Assembly (NCBI GenBank): GCA_016785225.1
Contig: JAFBJZ010000323.1
Coordinates: 1,054,001 to 1,118,000 of the forward strand
Length of the DNA: 64,000 nucleotides
Direction: 5' to 3'
Source of the DNA: Psettodes erumei
Lineage: Eukaryota > Chordata > Actinopteri > Pleuronectiformes > Psettodidae
Shown here: positions 59,931-64,000 of the stretch, piece by piece
How the letters are laid out: each line of letters opens with the position of its first letter
Position numbering within the stretch: the first letter of the stretch is position 1
Made by a program: the position numbers and the translations under genes
Notes under the pieces: generated by a model
The model's input: the letters and a program-made list of their open reading frames with translations, nothing else
Databases searched by the model: none
What the model was told of the DNA's origin: nothing

Positions 59931-60040
59931 GTCCTCTAGAGATAAATGGCTTTTCCGACCCATGTGTGGTAACTTACAATCTGTTTGTTCAGGCTATACC
60001 ACTGAGATTGTGTTCTCTTTCTTTCTCTCTCTCTCTCCAG

Positions 60041-60393
60041 ACCACTGCTCTTAATTTGGTAGCTCTTGGGCAAAACCTCCAGACGCTCCTGACCCGATAT
60101 TCTTGCTGCCATCTGTGACAAAGTTTATGGAGCTGAACTAGCAGTAGACAAAGGAAGACTGACATAACGATACACTGTGTGTGACACTTAAAGGTACGAG
60201 TGAAGTCATGCATCACAAGTGTGATGTTTGATGTGGAAACTTCCTGCCTTTGCTTTCCCTTGGTGACACAAGCATTCTTCCTTTAAGTCGTGCCATGTGG
60301 TTTGGCCAGCAGGTGTTTTTTCTGAAAACACGTTGAGCAGCCGAGCGTTTGGGATGAAAGCACAAAGAAAGCAAAAAGGAGGAAAAAATAACC
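60041..60393 (+). other. adora2a: Probable adora2a 5' UTR (leader exon)
   Basis: Begins after a strong splice acceptor (long CT tract ending ctctccag) and runs to the start codon. A possible internal donor (aaag|gtacga, after 60193) could split it further. It includes a short upstream ORF at 60354-60407. Confidence 0.5.
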
Positions 60394-60407
60394 ATGCTGA
60401 AGAATGA
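60354..60407 (+). other. adora2a: Upstream ORF overlapping adora2a start
   Basis: ATG at 60354 with G at -3 and A at +4 opens 17 codons ending TGA at 60405-60407, out of frame with and overlapping the main ATG by 14 nt. Ribosomes using it could not restart directly at 60394, so it may lower receptor translation. Upstream ORFs are described for the mammalian A2A leader. Confidence 0.45.
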
Positions 60408-60593
60408 CCAGCTGGTCTACATTGGCCTGGAGTTGGTAATTGCCTGCCTGGCTGTTGCTGGGAACATCCTGGTCTGCTGGGCTGTCTGCCTCAACTCCAA
60501 CCTGCAGAGCATCACCAACTTCTTTGTGGTATCACTGGCAGTAGCTGATATCGCTGTAGGGCTGCTCGGAATCCCCTTTGCCATCACTATTAG
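60394..60593 (+). CDS. adora2a: adora2a coding exon 1 (TM1-TM2)
   Basis: 200 nt, residues 1-66 plus two bases of Ser67. Covers the short extracellular N terminus (no signal peptide, as in A2A), TM1 (VIACLAVAGNILVCWAV), the LNSNLQSITNFF loop and TM2 (SLAVADIAVGLLGIPFAITI). Donor ATTAG|GTATCA. Reading on meets a stop at 60718-60720. The following intron is 233 bp. Confidence 0.94.
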
Positions 60594-63500
60594 GTATCAT
60601 AATGACTGTTATTTCTTTTTTACACTGCTTAATCATCTTTTCTATAGGAAAAATCTGTGTAATCCTGGATCCAAGTGTAAAAAAATCACACTAAAACTCT
60701 GGGACTGTTTTTTGGGGTAAAAACTTAAGAAGTGTTGCTTTACTATATTTCTAATATTTGGGGGAGTATTTTATGTTTGTATGTCTTTTTCTGAACTTGT
60801 GATGTTTTCTTGCGCACCGACATCAGCACAGGCTTCTGTGCCAACTTCTATGGCTGCCTGTTCATCGCTTGCTTTGTCCTCGTGCTCACCCAGAGCTCCA
60901 TCTTCAGCCTGCTGGCCATTGCTGTGGACCGCTACATTGCTATCAACAACCCACTCAGGTGAGGGGAAAGTAAAAGGTTGCATCAAATGTGCAAAAAACT
61001 GAAAAGGCAGAGCCGATTTCCATAGTCTCACTTTCACTGTCCAAACGTTTCTTCTACATGATGAACAAGCAGCTTTTTTTGGAATTTTGTTGAAATTTAA
61101 CTGTAGCCTCTTGCACAGTACACATGCATTTTGAACACAATGCTCTTTTTCACACATCAGAGAAGAACCATTCGAGGTGAGAGACATCCAAAACACACAC
61201 ATTGGTGCGGCAAAACACAATGAATTACAGAAAGACCTTATTCAGTTAGGACCAAGCTGGCCGGTGGTGGGCAGACAGAGATCATATGTCTTCACAGGCT
61301 TTATTGGGTTACTGCTTGTGTGCTGTTGGAAAGATTAAACCTAATGAAGGCTTTGATTATCATCATCCACATAAATAAACACCATCCAGATGCCATTTCT
61401 TATACATGGCTCACTTATTTTGCAGCTTACAACAAAGTATCCTCTTTCTGCAACAGACAGTTTGACGCACAATTGATTCATAGTGCTTGTGTGTGTAAGC
61501 AAACCCACTGTTTATTCACAGCGCGCATTCCTTACTCCTGTCATGAGAGGCTATTTCATCTAGTAAGCCACAGCAGGTGACACATTTGCATAAGCAGTTG
61601 CATAATGGCTACTGTGTCTGTGTTGTATGCTCACAATGGGGCCACGACCCTGGCACCAAAAACTGGAGAGCTAATAATTCATTAGAAGTTTTCTTAAAAT
61701 CTTAATATAACTGACTGGCTGCCACCCTGCCCATGAAAAATATCAGTCATATGAGATGATAGTGAAAAAAGGGGGCAGTTTTTAGTCAGTTTTTAGTGTA
61801 GGTGAGGTAATGCTACCCAAATTTTTGTATTCTTTTGCAACCCGTACAAAGATGGAGTGTAATAGTGCAGTCTTTTAAAAAAAATAACCAGAAAACAAAA
61901 ACAAAACTATAATGTTGAAAACAGATTTTCCTTTATGTGACTCAACCAGAGAGGAAATTGTTCAGAGCTTTGAGTTAACGTCAGAGAGGAGAAGAAATAT
62001 AACAGTAAATTTCAATGTCGGAAGGTATCGCCCTTTAAAGTAGAATAATGCACTCTCACATAAATGTCTGCGATGCTGCTAAGGGATTCAGCAGTATTTC
62101 AAATTTCTTCTTCTCCTCTACCAGTTACCTGTTTTTTTTAGTCGTGGTGACACTATCAGTCCTCCCTGTGATCTTTATTCAAAATCCAGCAATGCAACAA
62201 TAAAAAAATCTTTAGCTGGATAAATCATATCTTTCTTTGGTTTATTAAATGAATAATGCAGTCAAGCTTGAACGCACAAACCATTTCCTCCTCATTTAAA
62301 TCACCAAATATTGACTTTGTCTCATACAGATAATATCACAATGAGATTAGATAAAGCAGCCGCCCCTAATGTATTATCATGTTCTGCTCAACCTTGCAGA
62401 TACAACAGCCTGGTGACAGGGCAGAGGGCCAAGGGCATCATTGCTTTGTGCTGGGTCCTCTCAGTAGGCATCGGCTTGACTCCGATTTTGGGATGGAACA
62501 GAGGTAGAAGAATTATTTTGACAAATACACATGTATGCTTTCGAAACCTCCAAGGTGTTGTTATCCTAGACTGCAGCCTTTGTGACATTCTCCATATGTC
62601 ACTGAGAAGTCTGAGTTGTAAGTTGTTTTAAAGCCAGAAGATCTGATTTTTGAAAATTAGCTGAGTAAGCAGCAGTCGAGAGTTCTTCAAAACATCCCCA
62701 AACATATCCTGATTTAAGCCTCAACATCCTCTTACTGTTTTTAAATTAGGCGAACATACTGTTTAAAGGGGAAAATACATTAAAAATACATTGACCTGCC
62801 ATAATTGTACAAAAGAATCACCCCTGCCTCTGTCGTACAGGTTGGAACACCACAGTGGCTGACAGCAGTAGCAACAGCTGCCCTAAAGGCATGACTGAGT
62901 GCCTGTTCGAAGGAGTGGTTACCCTGGACTACATGGTTTATTTCAATTTCTTCGGCTGTGTGGTAGTACCGCTGGTGATCATGCTGGTCATCTATGCCCA
63001 TATCTTCATGGCCGCACGACGTCAGCTCCGAATGATGTGTCTCAAAGTTGCACACTCATGTGCTTCTGGAGTGATCACCTCGTCTTCAAGCTCCTCTCGT
63101 TCAACCCTGCAGAAGGAAGTGCATGCTGCCAAATCACTGGCCATAATTGTGGGTTTGTTTGCTTTGTGTTGGCTTCCGCTGCACATCATTAACTGTGTTA
63201 ACCACCTGTGCCAGGAGTGTAACCGCCCACATATTTGGGTGATGAACATCGCCATCATCCTCTCCCATGCTAACTCTGTTGTGAACCCCTTCATCTATGC
63301 CTACCGCATTCGGGAGTTCAGACAGACCTTCCGGAGGATCCTGTACCAGCACATCCTGGGACGGAGGAATGTGTGCGGGTTTGGAGTCAGGGGTCGTGAT
63401 GGCAGAGTTGTTGGGAGCAGCAGCTTCATTTGGACCTCTTCCTCTTCCCATAACAGTAAGGAGGGTGTATCATGTGGTACAGTAGTAAATAGTTACATCT

Positions 63501-63829
63501 TGGAACCTAGTCCTAGCCAAAGTCCACCAAAAGCTACGTGTGAGGCCTCTTGCCACTGGACATCGAAACTAGACTCTGCAACAAGCAGCTATATACCAAA
63601 AGGACACAGAATAAAGGGAAGCGCCATTTCAGCAACACAGCAGCATCAGCCGTGCATCATGGCATTTGCTGCACAGGATGGGAAAGAGACAGTCACATAT
63701 TTGGAGGGAACAACAGATGTTTCGGAGCTGAAAGACAGTGGAAGCTGCATTGCGTTTGTGAATGTTCAAGCTTTCTCCCGAGAACATACTGACCACTCCT
63801 GCTCTACAGATCTTCCACAAGTTTCATGA
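60394..63829 (+). CDS. adora2a: Adenosine A2A receptor (G-protein-coupled receptor), 4 coding exons
   Basis: Exons 60394-60593, 60827-60958, 62400-62503 and 62841-63829 join in frame into 474 residues (human A2A has 412). It is a class A GPCR of the plasma membrane; the family binds adenosine and raises cAMP through Gs. Visible marks with human-identical numbering: Glu13, Asp52 (sodium site), Thr88, DRY 101-103, Cys77-Cys166, Phe168, Glu169. After a 10-residue insertion in the third intracellular loop come Trp256, Asn263, Ser287, His288 and NPFIY 294-298. A sequon NTT at 148 lies in loop 2. A2A rather than A2B is chosen for CWAV..LNSNLQ, AARRQL, LPLHIINC, IREFRQTF and the long tail of about 170 residues. 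The start has A at -3 and gives Glu at 13 as in human. Odd points: two extra coding introns, and no Cys74 or Cys146. Confidence 0.94.
60827..60958 (+). CDS. adora2a: adora2a coding exon 2 (loop 1, TM3, DRY)
   Basis: 132 nt, residues 67-110 plus two bases of Arg111. TGFCANFYGCLFIACF, VLVLTQSSIFSLLAIA and VDRYIAINNPLR. Thr88 and the Val84/Leu85 pocket residues are kept. Acceptor gacatcag, donor CTCAG|GTGAGG. This donor matches the position of the single coding intron of mammalian ADORA2A. Confidence 0.95.
60959..62399 (+). other. adora2a: adora2a intron between coding exons 2 and 3
   Basis: 1.44 kb, AT-rich, with a poly-A run near 61877-61886. No exon, repeat family or regulatory motif recognised. 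Confidence 0.85.
62400..62503 (+). CDS. adora2a: adora2a coding exon 3 (loop 2 inside, TM4)
   Basis: 104 nt, residues 111-145 plus one base of Gly146. YNSLVTGQRAKGIIALCW then VLSVGIGLTPILGWNR, i.e. TM4 and the start of extracellular loop 2. Acceptor accttgcag, donor AGAG|GTAGAA. The intron that follows is 337 bp. Confidence 0.92.
62841..63829 (+). CDS. adora2a: adora2a coding exon 4 (loop 2 to C terminus)
   Basis: 989 nt, residues 146-474 and TGA. Extracellular loop 2 with NTT sequon and CLFEGVV, TM5 (YMVYFNFFGCVVVPLVIML), a Ser-rich third intracellular loop, TM6 (IIVGLFALCWLPLHIINC), loop 3 with Cys269/Cys272, TM7 with ILSHANSVVNPFIYAYR, helix 8 and a long Ser/Thr-rich tail. Acceptor tcgtacag. 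Confidence 0.96.
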
Positions 63830-64000
63830 CAAATATCTTTAGGTGTTAAATAAATTGTTAAATAAGTTTCTACTGTCATAAAACATATAGCAAACTGTAC
63901 AGTGAAAGGTGGCTTCTTGGCACCTCTTCAACTCTGCAAAATGAGAACATAGAAAATGATTACTGAGGCCTCAGCAAATCAACAGCAGCAAATCTTTTTT
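63830..64000 (+). other. adora2a: adora2a 3' UTR, start
   Basis: Non-coding sequence after the stop to the window end. AATAAA at 63849-63854, only 20 nt after TGA, seems too close to be the main signal. The true 3' end is probably beyond the window. Confidence 0.6.

Larger units (their letters stand above)
56441..60040 (+). other. bcr-adora2a intergenic region / adora2a upstream region
   Basis: No convincing coding sequence. It holds an AC tract (57447-57472), a CpG-rich block with a downstream splice donor (57471-57728), ATA/GTA-like short repeats about 57838-57862, an AATAAA at 57956, a short telomere-like TTAGGG run at 59184-59198 and a GC box about 59915-59930. It probably contains the adora2a promoter and possibly a 5' non-coding exon with its intron. 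Confidence 0.6.

Noticed and set aside
60771..61220. Minus-strand open frame opposite adora2a coding exon 2
   Set aside because: It is a mirror of the conserved + strand exon. The A2A reading is certain and the antisense protein resembles nothing.
60394..63829. adora2b as the receptor identity
   Set aside because: Loop 1 looks A2B-like, but TM1-2, TM5-6, helix 8 and the long C-terminal tail fit A2A; A2B has a much shorter tail.
1..64000. CRISPR arrays, prophage, operons or toxin-type systems
   Set aside because: The window is a vertebrate locus; its tandem repeats are simple microsatellites with no spacer structure.

Overview
The window is vertebrate nuclear DNA, most likely from a ray-finned (teleost) fish. 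It has long introns with GT-AG borders, CpG-poor bulk sequence with a few local CpG clusters, many AC/GT microsatellites, and dispersed repeats of types I associate with teleosts. There are no bacterial-style operons. Both genes found lie on the + strand.

Positions 1 to 23917 are read as the downstream part of bcr intron 1. The large first coding exon (N-terminal coiled coil and kinase-like region) is not in the window. From 23918 to 52441 there are 22 coding exons, equivalent to human BCR exons 2 to 23. They join in frame to give a split first codon plus 844 residues and a stop. In order they encode a linker, a Dbl-homology RhoGEF domain, a PH domain, a C2 domain and a RhoGAP domain, ending in a PDZ-binding STEV tail. 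A probable 3' UTR of about 2.1 to 4 kb follows, with several polyadenylation signals, AU-rich elements and Pumilio-type sites.

After an intergenic stretch of about 3.6 to 5.8 kb comes adora2a, the adenosine A2A receptor. It has four coding exons between 60394 and 63829 (474 residues). The intergenic stretch contains a CpG-rich block with a good splice donor that could be a 5' non-coding exon of adora2a. A small upstream ORF overlaps the adora2a start codon.

The two genes are not one pathway. BCR switches Rho-family GTPases on and off at membranes and junctions; A2A is a Gs-coupled surface receptor. Human BCR and ADORA2A are both on 22q11, so their neighbourhood here looks like conserved synteny.

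I found no evidence for an unknown multi-gene system. The most interesting points are in adora2a: two coding introns beyond the single one I know from mammals, and paired absence of the C74-C146 disulfide cysteines with an intron at codon 146. In bcr, intronic CpG clusters with RFX X-box-like sites and a weak exon 2 donor near a long UG tract also deserve a look. No computation was run. Every motif call was made by eye.
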